Assembly: GCF_011302055.1 (NCBI RefSeq)
Contig: NZ_CP049871.1
Coordinates: 1-64,000 of the forward strand
Reading direction: 5' to 3'
Origin: Sphingomonas sinipercae
GTDB lineage: Bacteria > Pseudomonadota > Alphaproteobacteria > Sphingomonadales > Sphingomonadaceae
Length of the DNA: 64,000 bases
Positions 53,823-62,346 of this stretch are shown piece after piece. The notes under the pieces are model-generated. The model ran no database searches. It saw nothing but the letters and a program-made list of their open reading frames with translations, and was not told the DNA's origin. Numbering within the stretch: position 1 is the stretch's first letter; every line of letters begins with the position of its first letter. The position numbers and the translations under genes were made by a program.

Positions 53823-54769
53823 GGCCTGGCCGCCGCTTCCCGGTGCGCGGCGCTGCGGCGGTGCACGGCCATGGCGATGCCGGCGATCGGCAAGCCGACG
53901 ATCACGCCCACGACCGCCGACGCCAGCGCGTTCAACAGCCACTCAAAGAAGCCGCTGCCGCCAGCGAGGCTGTGCGCCGTGTCGTGAATGGCGTGGGGCA
54001 ACGCTTCGAGGACGTGCAGTTCTTCAAGGCCGTGAAGGATAATCCCGCCGCCGACCCAAAGCATCGCCGCAGTGCCGATCGCGGCCAGCGCCACCAGCAA
54101 TTTGGGAACGCCGTGGACCAGGCCGTGGCCGATCGAGCGGGCGCCGGCATTCTCGCGCTCGGCCAGGTGGAGGCCGATGTCGTCGAGCTTCACGATGATC
54201 GCGACCGCGCCGTAGACGGCGACGGTAATGACGACCCCGACGGCCGCCAGCGCGGCGGCGCGCATCCAGATGTTGAAGTCCCCAAGCTGCGCCAGCGCGA
54301 TGATCATGATTTCCGCGGACAGGATGAAGTCGGTGCGGATGGCGCCGGCGACCTGCCGCCCCTCCAGCTCCTCGGGCGTATCGGCCTGCATCAATTCCAC
54401 TTCGGAATGATGGTCGCCGGTCAGTTTCTCGATGACCTTTTCGGTGCCTTCGAAGGCCAGGTAAGCGCCGCCGAGCATCAGCAGCGGCGTGATGACGAAG
54501 GGCAGGAAGGCCGATAGCGCCAGCGCGCCGATGAGGATGAAGAACTTGTTCTTGAACGACCCGAGCGCGATCTTGGCGATGATCGGCAGTTCGCGGTCGG
54601 GGGTGAAGCCGGTGACGTAGCGCGGCGTGACCGCGGTATCGTCGATGACCACGCCCGCGGCCTTGGAGCCGGCCTTGCCGACGGCGAGCCCCACATCGTC
54701 GACCGAAGCCGCGGCGATCTTGGCGATTGCAGCGACGTCGTCGAGGAGCGCGATGAGACCGGAAGCCAT
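53819..54769 (-). CDS. DUF808 family membrane protein
   Basis: 316-aa protein beginning MASGLIALLDDVAAIAKIAAASVDDVG, the standard DUF808 opening, followed by several membrane helices and the conserved GGAYLAFEGTEKVIEKL and the TDFILSAEIMIIALAQL segments. DUF808 proteins (YedI-like) are predicted inner-membrane proteins of unknown role. ATG at 54769 is chosen; the frame to 54790 begins in the palindromic repeat. Confidence 0.9.
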   Translation of the reverse strand: MASGLIALLDDVAAIAKIAAASVDDVGLAVGKAGSKAAGVVIDDTAVTPRYVTGFTPDRELPIIAKIALGSFKNKFFILIGALALSAFLPFVITPLLMLGGAYLAFEGTEKVIEKLTGDHHSEVELMQADTPEELEGRQVAGAIRTDFILSAEIMIIALAQLGDFNIWMRAAALAAVGVVITVAVYGAVAIIVKLDDIGLHLAERENAGARSIGHGLVHGVPKLLVALAAIGTAAMLWVGGGIILHGLEELHVLEALPHAIHDTAHSLAGGSGFFEWLLNALASAVVGVIVGLPIAGIAMAVHRRSAAHREAAARP

Positions 54770-54784
54770 GGGATCGCACCTAAC

Positions 54785-54860
54785 CGTCATTGCGAGGAGC
54801 GCAAGCGACGAAGCAATCCAGCCCTCGCCGCTGGATTGCTTCGCTCCGCTCGCAATGACG
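54785..54860. repeat. Large palindromic intergenic repeat
   Basis: Left arm begins CGTCATTGCGAGGAGCG and ends AGCAATCCAG (54785-54821); right arm CTGGATTGCTTCGCTCCGCTCGCAATGACG (54831-54860), imperfectly inverted with a 9-nt loop. Intergenic palindromes of this sequence type occur in multiple copies in many proteobacterial genomes. One copy is in this window. Confidence 0.85.
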
Positions 54861-54884
54861 AAAGTGTTTCGCTAACGCGCCCCA

Positions 54885-56147
54885 ATGCTGGGGATCGATT
54901 TCATCAAGGCGAACCGCGACGCCGTGGCGCGGGCGGCGGAGCAGAAGAATGTCGCGCTGGATGTCGAGACGCTGTTGGCGCTCGACGGCGAAGTGCGAGG
55001 GCTGAAAACCCGGATCGACGCGCTTCGCACCGAGCGAAACGCGATCAGCGGGCGCTTCAAGGATGCGGCCCCCGAGGAAAAAGCGGAGCTGGGCCGGAAG
55101 GCGAAGGAAGCCGGCGCGCAGGCGAGCGCCCTGGAAGCCGAATTGAACGGCAAGCAGGAGGCGCTGAAGGCGCTGCTGCTCAAGGTGCCCAACATTCCCT
55201 TCACGGGTGCGCCGGTGGGGCCGGACGAGAGTTTCAACACCGTCGTTCGCACCGAAGGTACGCCGACGGAGTTCCGGTTCCAGCCGCTCGACCATGTTGC
55301 GCTCATCGAGAAGAACGATTGGGCCGACCTGTCGCGGATCACGCAGGTTTCGGGCAGCCGCACCTACTGCCTGAAGGGGCGGCTGGCGCTGCTCGAGGGC
55401 GTGCTGATGAACTGGGCGCTGCAGAAGATCGCGGGCCACGGCTTCACGCCGATCACCGTGCCGGCGATCGCGCGCGAGCAGGCGTTCCTCAACCAGGGGC
55501 AATTCCCCGGGCATGAGGAAGAAACCTATCAATTGCCCAACGACGATTTGTGGCTCGCGGGCACCGCTGAAGTGGCGCTGACCAGCCTGCATTCCGGCGA
55601 GATCGTCGAGGCCGACAAGCTGCCGATCCTCTACGCCGGCTATTCCCCCTGCTTCCGCCGCGAGGCGGGGAGCGCGGGCAAGGACGTGCGCGGGCTGCTG
55701 CGCGTCCACCAGTTCGTGAAGGTCGAGCAATACGTCATCTGCGAGGCGGACGAGGCGAGGTCCGCCGAGTGGCACGGCAAGCTGCTGGGGCTGGCCGAGG
55801 AGCTGCTGACCGCGCTGGAAATCCCCTACCAGGTGATCGAGACGTCGACCGGGGACATGGGGCTGGGCAAATATCGGATGAATGACATCGAGAGCTGGGT
55901 GCCGAGCCTGGGCAAATATCGCGAGACTCATAGCTGCTCGACGCTGCACGACTGGCAGGCGCGGCGCGCGAACATCCGCTATCGCGGCAGCGACGGGAAG
56001 GTGCGGTTCGCGCACACGCTGAACAACACCGCGCTGGCTTCCCCGCGCATCCTGGTGCCGCTGCTGGAGAACCACCAGACCGAGGACGGGCGGGTGCGGC
56101 TGCCGGAGGCGCTGCGGCCCCTGCTTGGCGGGGGCGAGTTCCTCTGA
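54885..56147 (+). CDS. serS: Seryl-tRNA synthetase
   Basis: 420-aa class II synthetase. An N-terminal coiled-coil (about 28-105) binds the tRNA long arm. Motif 2 is FRREAGSAGKDVRGLLRVHQFVKVE; motif 3 is NNTALASPRILVPLLENHQ. The start MLGIDFIKANRDAVARAAEQKN is canonical. The stop overlaps the proposed CTG start of the next gene. Confidence 0.97.
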   Translation: MLGIDFIKANRDAVARAAEQKNVALDVETLLALDGEVRGLKTRIDALRTERNAISGRFKDAAPEEKAELGRKAKEAGAQASALEAELNGKQEALKALLLKVPNIPFTGAPVGPDESFNTVVRTEGTPTEFRFQPLDHVALIEKNDWADLSRITQVSGSRTYCLKGRLALLEGVLMNWALQKIAGHGFTPITVPAIAREQAFLNQGQFPGHEEETYQLPNDDLWLAGTAEVALTSLHSGEIVEADKLPILYAGYSPCFRREAGSAGKDVRGLLRVHQFVKVEQYVICEADEARSAEWHGKLLGLAEELLTALEIPYQVIETSTGDMGLGKYRMNDIESWVPSLGKYRETHSCSTLHDWQARRANIRYRGSDGKVRFAHTLNNTALASPRILVPLLENHQTEDGRVRLPEALRPLLGGGEFL

Positions 56148-56842
56148 GCGAGAAGGGCGCGCCCGGCACGGCGGCGCGGCTGTCGGAAATCGCGGCGCTT
56201 GGATCGCGCTTCTGGCGAGGGTTCGGCCATAATGGGCCGCGCGGCCCGCAGGAGGGCCCGCCCGCGCTGGTCATCCCCGGCTTCCTCGCCAGCGACCGCA
56301 CCGCACTGGAATTGCGCCGGGCGCTCGCCGAGGCGGGGTTTCGAGTCCACCCCTGGCGCCAGGGCATCAACTGGGGCGCGAAGGCCAGCACGCTCGACGA
56401 CCTCAAGCGCGCCGTCGACCTGTGCGGCGCCAGGGAGCCGGTGCTGCTGGTAGGCTGGAGCCTAGGCGGCCTCTACGCCCGCGAGATCGCCCGCGCCGAG
56501 CCAGCGCGGGTGCGCGCGGTGGTGACCCTGGGATCGCCGGTGTGGGGCGACCTTCGCCGCTATACCAACGTGTGGAAGCTGTACGAGCGCGTGGCCAGGC
56601 ATCCGGTCGACAACCCGCCGATCCCGCACCTGGAGGACAAGCCGCCGGTGCCGACGCTGGCGATCTGGTCGCGGCGGGACGGGATCGTCGGCGCGCCGTC
56701 CGCGCGGGGCACGGAAGCCACGCGCGACAAGGCGGTCGAAGTGGATTCGACGCACATGGGATTTGCCGTATCGAAGACGGCCACGCGCCGAGCGGTCCGG
56801 GAAATCGTCAGCTTTCTCAACGAGGCCGAAGCAACCGACTGA
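56144..56842 (+). CDS. Alpha/beta-fold hydrolase, first of a tandem pair (CTG start proposed)
   Basis: 232-aa hydrolase if it starts at CTG 56144 (overlapping the serS stop as CTGA). The domain PALVIPGFLASDRTALELRRAL begins well before the first conventional start, TTG at 56312, which would delete the first strand of the fold. No ATG, GTG or TTG occurs in frame between 56144 and 56308. The nucleophile motif is LLVGWSLGGLYARE, with acid and His candidates in SRRDGIVG and DSTHMGF. Similar to the next gene. Confidence 0.75.
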   Translation: MSEKGAPGTAARLSEIAALGSRFWRGFGHNGPRGPQEGPPALVIPGFLASDRTALELRRALAEAGFRVHPWRQGINWGAKASTLDDLKRAVDLCGAREPVLLVGWSLGGLYAREIARAEPARVRAVVTLGSPVWGDLRRYTNVWKLYERVARHPVDNPPIPHLEDKPPVPTLAIWSRRDGIVGAPSARGTEATRDKAVEVDSTHMGFAVSKTATRRAVREIVSFLNEAEATD

Positions 56843-56864
56843 CCGCCACGGCGTTGTCATTACG

Positions 56865-57671
56865 GTGCTGGAAAGATTTTCCTTCGAACGATTGGGGTGG
56901 CAGCGGTCACCGGCCCCGCTTGGGCCAGCCGACAGCCCGCCCGTCGATACCGACCACCTCGCGCCGCCCGGATACGCCCGTTACGTCGAGCTGGCATGGC
57001 GGCTGCCGCGGATGCTGTCCGGGCTTGGGCCGCTCTGCCCGCGCGGGCCGGAGGATGGGCCGCCGGCGCTGGTCATCCCCGGCTTCCTGGCGACCGACCG
57101 GACGACGATGGACCTGCGGCGAGCGCTGGCACGCGGCGGATGGCGGGTGCACCCGTGGCTGCTCGGCTTCAACCGCGGCGCGACCAAGGACACGATGAAA
57201 TTGCTGGCCAAGCGGATCGACGCGGTCGGCGAAGGGCGCAAGGTGCTGGTCGTCGGCTGGAGCCTGGGCGGCATGTTCGCCCGCGAGCTGGCGCACCGCT
57301 GCCCGGACAAGATCCGCGGCGTTGTGACGCTCGGCTCGCCCTTCTCCGGCGACCTCAAGACCAACACCAATGTGTGCGCCTTGTACGAGCGAGTCGCGGG
57401 CCACGACGTCAACAAGCCGCCGTTCAAACGCTACGCCGCCAAGCCGCCGGTGCCGACGCTCGCTTTCTGGTCGCGGAAAGACGGCATTGTCGCCCCCAGC
57501 GCAGCGCGCGGCCGCGAGGACGAGGTCGACCGCGCCGTCGAGCTCGACGTCCGCCACGCCGGCTTCGCGGTCCACCGCCCGGCGATGAGCCAGATCGTCA
57601 GCGGGATTTCGCGCTTTTTGACGGAGGTGGAAGGCGTGCCGCCGGCGGTGCCGGGGGATCGGTGTTTGTAG
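56865..57671 (+). CDS. Alpha/beta-fold hydrolase, second of a tandem pair
   Basis: 268-aa hydrolase with PALVIPGFLATDRTTMDLRRALARGG, nucleophile LVVGWSLGGMFARE, and the C-terminal His region DVRHAGFAV. It is clearly related to the preceding gene over its whole length, so the two arose by duplication. GTG at 56865 is used; an in-frame start further upstream overlaps the first gene. Substrate unknown. Its 3' end (the bases GTGTTTGTAG) is repeated twice downstream. Confidence 0.87.
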   Translation: MLERFSFERLGWQRSPAPLGPADSPPVDTDHLAPPGYARYVELAWRLPRMLSGLGPLCPRGPEDGPPALVIPGFLATDRTTMDLRRALARGGWRVHPWLLGFNRGATKDTMKLLAKRIDAVGEGRKVLVVGWSLGGMFARELAHRCPDKIRGVVTLGSPFSGDLKTNTNVCALYERVAGHDVNKPPFKRYAAKPPVPTLAFWSRKDGIVAPSAARGREDEVDRAVELDVRHAGFAVHRPAMSQIVSGISRFLTEVEGVPPAVPGDRCL

Positions 57672-57672
57672 G
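57662..57672 (+). repeat. Boundary repeat, copy 1 (native: hydrolase 3' end)
   Basis: GTGTTTGTAGG includes the last two codons and TAG stop of the hydrolase gene. The same 11 bp recur at 58119-58129 and 58612-58622. Confidence 0.75.
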
Positions 57673-57739
57673 CACCCAGTAGCTCAACCGTCTCTTTTGC
57701 GATCCATTGCTGCCATGAAATCGCATCGGCGCGCGCCGC

Positions 57740-57925
57740 TCATTGCAGTTGAAGAACGGTTACAATCAGGGCGAGCGCGGTTAGCGTGACAGCCACGATG
57801 GATACAGCCACGCGCCGGTCATGCGGGGTGATCTCAGTCCGCCCAAACTGGAAAACGGTGGCCAACGATCGGCCGATCAAGAACAGCATTACGCCGCCTA
57901 CCGCGAACGCGAGGAAGGTGTTCAT
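57740..57925 (-). CDS. Small two-helix membrane protein (segment 1)
   Basis: 61-aa protein, MNTFLAFAVGGVMLFLIGRSL...VSIVAVTLTALALIVTVLQLQ, with hydrophobic helices at about 3-21 and 39-59. ATG at 57925 is used; the longer frame to 57985 has no hydrophobic N-terminus. No strong ribosome-binding site. The family is not recognised. It lies in the first of three repeat-bounded segments. Confidence 0.55.
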   Translation of the reverse strand: MNTFLAFAVGGVMLFLIGRSLATVFQFGRTEITPHDRRVAVSIVAVTLTALALIVTVLQLQ

Positions 57926-57997
57926 GCGCCAAGCTTGGCAGAATGGTCGTGAATCGCCAGTCTTCGCTTTCCACGCAATGCGCACGCTGGCTCATCC

Positions 57998-58119
57998 CTA
58001 ATGAAAGTTGCGGACTTGATCGGGATCTCGTGGCCCTGGGCCGCGGCTTGCGTGAAGGGCGGGATGTAGAGGTCGCGCGGGCGGACGAGCTTGGGGTGCG
58101 GGGGTCGGGGCCGCCGCCG
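57998..58119 (-). pseudogene. Partial duplicate of the dnaE2 3' end
   Basis: About 120 bp closely matching 59077-59200, the last 41 codons and stop of dnaE2 on the minus strand, with several substitutions and at least two single-base indels that break the frame. The stop codon copy is at 57998-58000. Directly followed by a boundary repeat. Confidence 0.85.
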
Positions 58120-58129
58120 TGTTTGTAGG
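58119..58129 (+). repeat. Boundary repeat, copy 2
   Basis: Second copy of GTGTTTGTAGG, joined to the far end of the dnaE2 duplicate and preceding the lipoprotein gene. Confidence 0.75.
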
Positions 58130-58136
58130 GGCAGGC

Positions 58137-58526
58137 TTACCGCACGGCCTTCTCATATTTGACGGCAACACCAGAGACGCGGCCATTGTTTGCGAATACC
58201 CGCGCTTTTGCATCGTAGCGGACGAGCAATTCGTGCGGCGAGAGCCAGTGAAGTTCGGTCCAAGGTCCTCCCCACGATGCGGCACTGGCCGCGCCGCGAT
58301 CCGTGTCAGCGACGAAGACGTTGCCTGGTCCAGCGGGCTCGTCGGTCGCTTGGACGAGCGAAACCTGGCTAGAAAAGCCGGTGGTTGCGCCACACGAGCG
58401 TTCGAACAGAACAGCTTTTAATTTGCCTGTGGGTGCAATTGTCGTGGATACGGCGCTGTTTTGGCAACCGTCAGAACAACCGCTCATCAGCCCCATCAAC
58501 AAGAACAAGGCCGCGCTCTTCTTCAT
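58137..58526 (-). CDS. Small lipoprotein (segment 2)
   Basis: 129-aa protein with a lipoprotein signal MKKSAALFLLMGLMSGC (Cys17) and a mature domain of beta type (TELHWLSPHELLVRYDAKARVF). Further Cys at 21 and 45. Ribosome binding is weak. No family is recognised. It lies in the second repeat-bounded segment. Confidence 0.65.
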   Translation of the reverse strand: MKKSAALFLLMGLMSGCSDGCQNSAVSTTIAPTGKLKAVLFERSCGATTGFSSQVSLVQATDEPAGPGNVFVADTDRGAASAASWGGPWTELHWLSPHELLVRYDAKARVFANNGRVSGVAVKYEKAVR

Positions 58527-58588
58527 CTTCTAGATCGTAGGAGCCGCCATTAAGTCGTCAATGCTTCTTCGGCGAACGTGTGAGATCG

Positions 58589-58622
58589 ATGAAAATTGCG
58601 TGGCTTGACCGGTGTTTGTAGG
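58589..58622. repeat. Short dnaE2 3'-end remnant fused to boundary repeat, copy 3
   Basis: ATGAAAATTGCGTGGCTTGA (58589-58608) differs from the dnaE2 3' end (59080-59099) at two of 20 positions, and runs into GTGTTTGTAGG (58612-58622). Shorter and more decayed than the copy at 57998. Confidence 0.7.
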
Positions 58623-58690
58623 CCGGCGCCGGCTAGTCCATCCACTTCGACCCATTGCCGACATTAGTCGGCCCAGAATACAATCCCTCA

Positions 58691-58999
58691 ATGAGCCTAT
58701 CGGAGTACATGTTGGATCGGCCACCCGCATTAGGTGGCTGCGCCGGGAGTAGCGCTGTAGCTTCGTTCCTGTTTGGCATTTTTTCCTTCACCGGCGCGGG
58801 AATGACTGAGAATGCATTGCTTATCGTCTACAGTCTGGTCGCGGCGTGCACGCTCGTCTTGAGCTTAAACATCATGGCGAAGCGGCGGGATCTCACTCGG
58901 AGGGAACTCAAATCGCGGCTTCTCATCCTCTGTTTCGGGTGGGCGCTGCTCATCGCCCCGCTGGCATTTGCAGGTCTCCTCGGCGCCATCGTCGCCTGA
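58691..58999 (+). CDS. Small membrane protein (segment 3)
   Basis: 102-aa protein with three hydrophobic helices (about 22-38, 42-62 and 76-98) and an intermediate basic stretch KRRDLTRRELKSR. ATG at 58691; an earlier in-frame start at 58655 is possible. No family recognised. Unlike the genes of the other two segments it is on the plus strand, converging with dnaE2. Confidence 0.6.
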   Translation: MSLSEYMLDRPPALGGCAGSSAVASFLFGIFSFTGAGMTENALLIVYSLVAACTLVLSLNIMAKRRDLTRRELKSRLLILCFGWALLIAPLAFAGLLGAIVA

Positions 59000-59076
59000 T
59001 CAGCCTCTGTTTTGTTCTATCGAAGCTCCGCGGCAAAAATGTCGCCGCTTCTTCGCCAGGACGTAGGCATATTTCG

Positions 59077-62000
59077 CTAATGAAAGTTGCGTGACTTGAT
59101 CGGGATCTCGTGGCCCTCGGCCGCGGCTTGCGTGAAGGGCGGGATGTAGACGTCGCGGGGGCGGACGAGCTTGGGCGCGCGCGGGTCGGGGCCGCCGCCG
59201 TTGCTGGCGCCATCGGCGGGCATCATCTTGTGCGGAAAAGCCATCTCGCCGACCGAGCTCAGCATCGGCGACGCGTCCTCGATGTGGCTGGCGATGACGT
59301 GAATGACCTCGCCTTCGCGCTGCACGATGCCCTGCACTTTCAGCATCGTCGCCGACATGACCACGCGGCGGTATTTTTCGAACAGGTTCGCCCAGACGAT
59401 CAAATTGGCGACGCCGCCTTCGTCCTCGATGGTGATGAAGGTGACGTTGGTCGATCCCGGCCGCTGGCGGACGAGGACGATTCCGGCGACCGTCACCCGC
59501 CGCCCGTCCTTGACCGAAGCGAGGCCGGCGCAGGGGGTGACCTGCATCGCATTGAGCGTGCCGCGCAGGAAGGTCAGCGGGTGGGCGCGCAGCGACAGCT
59601 GGATCGAGCGGTAATCCTCGACCACCTCGCGCCCATCGCTCATCGGGGTGAGCGCGACCGCCGGCTCCCTGCCCTCCTCGCGCGCATCGGCGGCAGCGAA
59701 CAAGGGCAGCGGCATTTCGCCCAGCGCCTTCACCCGCCACAGCGCCTGGCGACGGTCGATGCCGAGACAGGCGAAGCCGTCGGCGTCGGCGATCCGCTCC
59801 AGCGCGGCGACGGGAACGCCGGAGCGTTTCCACACATCCTCGATGCTGTCGAACGGCCGCTCGCCGCGCGCGGCGACGATGCAGGCGCCGTGGATATTGG
59901 CGAGGCCTTTCACCATCCTGAGGCCGAGGCGGAGCGCCCGGTAGCGGCCGGCCTGTTCCTCGACCGTGCAGTCCCAGCGGCTGTCGTTGATACTGACGGG
60001 GCGGATCTCGACGTCGTGGTCACGGGCGTCGCGGACGATCTGGGCGGGGGCGTAGAAGCCCATCGGCTGGGCGTTCAGAAGCGCGGCGCAGAAGATGTCT
60101 GGATGATGGCACTTCATCCAGCATGAGGCGTAGGCGATCTTGGCGAAGCTGGCCGCGTGGCTTTCGGGGAAGCCGTAGCTGCCGAAGCCTTCGATCTGCT
60201 TGAACGTCCGCTCGGCGAAGTCGCGCGGGTAGCCGCGCGCGACCATGCCTTCGACCAATTTGTCGTAGAATTTGCTGACCCCGCCGGTGAACTTGAACGT
60301 CGCCATCGAGCGGCGGAGCGCATCCGCCTCGGCAGGCGTGAAGCCGGCGCCGACGATGGCGACCTTCATCGCTTGCTCCTGGAACAAGGGCACGCCGAGC
60401 GTGCGCTTGAGGACCGCCTCCAGCTCCGGCCGGGGATATTCGGGCTTCTCCTTGCCTTCGCGGCGGCGGAGGTAGGGATGGACCATGTCGCCCTGGATCG
60501 GGCCGGGGCGGACGATCGCGACTTCGATGACGAGGTCGTAGAATTCCTTCGGCTTCATGCGCGGAAGCATGCTCATCTGCGCCCGGCTTTCGATCTGGAA
60601 GACGCCCAAAGTGTCGGCTTTCTGGATCATCGCGAACACTTGCGGATCGTCGTCCTGCAGGTCGGCCATGGTCAGCCGAAGTCCCTTGTGTTCGGTCAGC
60701 AGGTCGAAGGCGCGGCGCATGCAGCCAAGCATGCCAAGGCCAAGCACGTCGACCTTCATGAACTTCAATTCCTCGATATCGTCCTTTTCCCATTCGATGA
60801 CATGGCGGTCGTCCATCGCCGCCGGTTCGATGGGGACGAGGTCGTCGAGGCGGTCGCGGGTGAGGACGAAGCCGCCGGGGTGCTGGCTCAAATGCCTGGG
60901 CGTGCCGATCAGCCGGCGGGCAAGGTCGAGCGTCAGCGCCAGGCGCGGCTCGGTCGCATCGAGGTTGAGTTCATCGACATGGCGCTGCTCGACACCCTCG
61001 TTCGACCAGCCCCAGACCGACCCGGCGAGACCGGCGGTGACGTCTTCGGGCAGGCCCAAGGCCTTGCCGACTTCGCGCACCGCGCCGCGCGCGCGATAGC
61101 GGCTGACCACCGCGGTCAGCGCGGCATGGCGGCGGCCGTAGGTCTCGTAGATCCACTGGATCACTTCCTCGCGCCGCTCATGTTCGAAATCCACGTCGAT
61201 GTCGGGCGGTTCGTCGCGGGCGTCGGAAATGAAGCGTTCGAACAGCAATTCGTGCTGGACCGGGTCGATCGAGGTGATCCCGAGGACGAAGCAGATGATC
61301 GAATTGGCGGCCGAGCCGCGCCCCTGGCACAGGATGCCCTGGCTGCGCGCGAAGGCGACGATCGAGTTTACGGTCAGGAAGTAAGGCGCGTAGCCGCGGC
61401 GGCCGACCAGTTCGAGCTCATGGTCCAGCAGCTTCGCGTAACTGTCGGGGACGCCGGCGGGGAAGCGGGCGCCAAGCGCCTCGCGGGTTATTTGCGCCAG
61501 CGCCTGCTGCGGCGTGCGGCCCGACATGACGATTTCGTCCGGATATTGGTAGCTGAGTTCGCGCAACGAAAAGGTGCAGCGGTCGGCAATGTCGCGACTG
61601 GCGCGGATGGCGTCGGGGTAGCGGGCGAACAGCCGCTCCATCTCGGCGACGCTTTTGAGGTGGCGGTCGGCGAACCGTTCGCGCCTGAAGCCGAGTTCGT
61701 CGACCGTGCACTTGTGCCGGATCGCGGTGACGACGTCCTGCAGCAGGCGCTTGTCGGGGCTGTCGTAAAGGACGTCGCCGACGGCGAGGCTGCGCACCCC
61801 GAAGCGGCGGGCGAGCGCGTCGAGGGCGTGGATTCGCTTCGCATCGCCGGGGCGGCGGCGAAGGCTGAGCGCGAGGTGGGCACGGCCGGCGAAGATGTCG
61901 GCCATGTGCGCAAGCTGGGTTTCCGTCGTCTTGTCCGGCCGGTCGGGGACGAGCGCGGCGACGATTCCGTCGGCGTAAGCGGCAACGTCGTCCCAATGGA

Positions 62001-62346
62001 GGAAGCATTGCCCCTTCTCGCCCCGGCGCGGGTCGGCGCGCGACTTGCCGACGGTGAGCAGGCGGGTGAGCCGCGACCAGGCGGCGCGGTCCTCCGGCCA
62101 GGCGAGGATGGACGCGCCGTCGATCAGGTCCAGCCGGCAGCCGATCACCGGGCGGATGCCGGTCTGGTCGCCGGCGACGGTGGCGCGGACCAGGCCAGCC
62201 ACCGAATTGCGGTCGGTGAAGCCAAGCTCTCGATAGCCGAGCATGGCCGCGGCCGCGCACAGTTCCTCGCAGGAAGCGACGCCGCGCAGGAAGCTGAAGT
62301 GGCTGGTGGCGTTGAGTTCGACATATGTGGAGCAAGGCGGCGTCAT
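59077..62346 (-). CDS. dnaE2: Error-prone DNA polymerase DnaE2
   Basis: 1089-aa C-family polymerase of the ImuA-ImuB-DnaE2 mutasome, used for translesion synthesis under SOS. PHP domain first ([22 protein letters not shown]), then the palm with [16 protein letters not shown] (catalytic Asp residues) and [18 protein letters not shown], and an OB domain near the C-terminus. ATG at 62346 overlaps the imuB stop (ATGA). The C-terminal KSRNFH end is duplicated downstream. Confidence 0.96.
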   Translation of the reverse strand: MTPPCSTYVELNATSHFSFLRGVASCEELCAAAAMLGYRELGFTDRNSVAGLVRATVAGDQTGIRPVIGCRLDLIDGASILAWPEDRAAWSRLTRLLTVGKSRADPRRGEKGQCFLHWDDVAAYADGIVAALVPDRPDKTTETQLAHMADIFAGRAHLALSLRRRPGDAKRIHALDALARRFGVRSLAVGDVLYDSPDKRLLQDVVTAIRHKCTVDELGFRRERFADRHLKSVAEMERLFARYPDAIRASRDIADRCTFSLRELSYQYPDEIVMSGRTPQQALAQITREALGARFPAGVPDSYAKLLDHELELVGRRGYAPYFLTVNSIVAFARSQGILCQGRGSAANSIICFVLGITSIDPVQHELLFERFISDARDEPPDIDVDFEHERREEVIQWIYETYGRRHAALTAVVSRYRARGAVREVGKALGLPEDVTAGLAGSVWGWSNEGVEQRHVDELNLDATEPRLALTLDLARRLIGTPRHLSQHPGGFVLTRDRLDDLVPIEPAAMDDRHVIEWEKDDIEELKFMKVDVLGLGMLGCMRRAFDLLTEHKGLRLTMADLQDDDPQVFAMIQKADTLGVFQIESRAQMSMLPRMKPKEFYDLVIEVAIVRPGPIQGDMVHPYLRRREGKEKPEYPRPELEAVLKRTLGVPLFQEQAMKVAIVGAGFTPAEADALRRSMATFKFTGGVSKFYDKLVEGMVARGYPRDFAERTFKQIEGFGSYGFPESHAASFAKIAYASCWMKCHHPDIFCAALLNAQPMGFYAPAQIVRDARDHDVEIRPVSINDSRWDCTVEEQAGRYRALRLGLRMVKGLANIHGACIVAARGERPFDSIEDVWKRSGVPVAALERIADADGFACLGIDRRQALWRVKALGEMPLPLFAAADAREEGREPAVALTPMSDGREVVEDYRSIQLSLRAHPLTFLRGTLNAMQVTPCAGLASVKDGRRVTVAGIVLVRQRPGSTNVTFITIEDEGGVANLIVWANLFEKYRRVVMSATMLKVQGIVQREGEVIHVIASHIEDASPMLSSVGEMAFPHKMMPADGASNGGGPDPRAPKLVRPRDVYIPPFTQAAAEGHEIPIKSRNFH

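Noticed and set aside
54780..54790. DUF808 start at 54790
   Set aside because: It would place the first codons in the intergenic palindromic repeat; ATG at 54769 gives the standard family N-terminus.
57998..58393. 131-codon frame covering the dnaE2 duplicate
   Set aside because: It crosses the lipoprotein gene in another frame, and its end is a frameshifted copy of the dnaE2 terminus, so it is not a gene.
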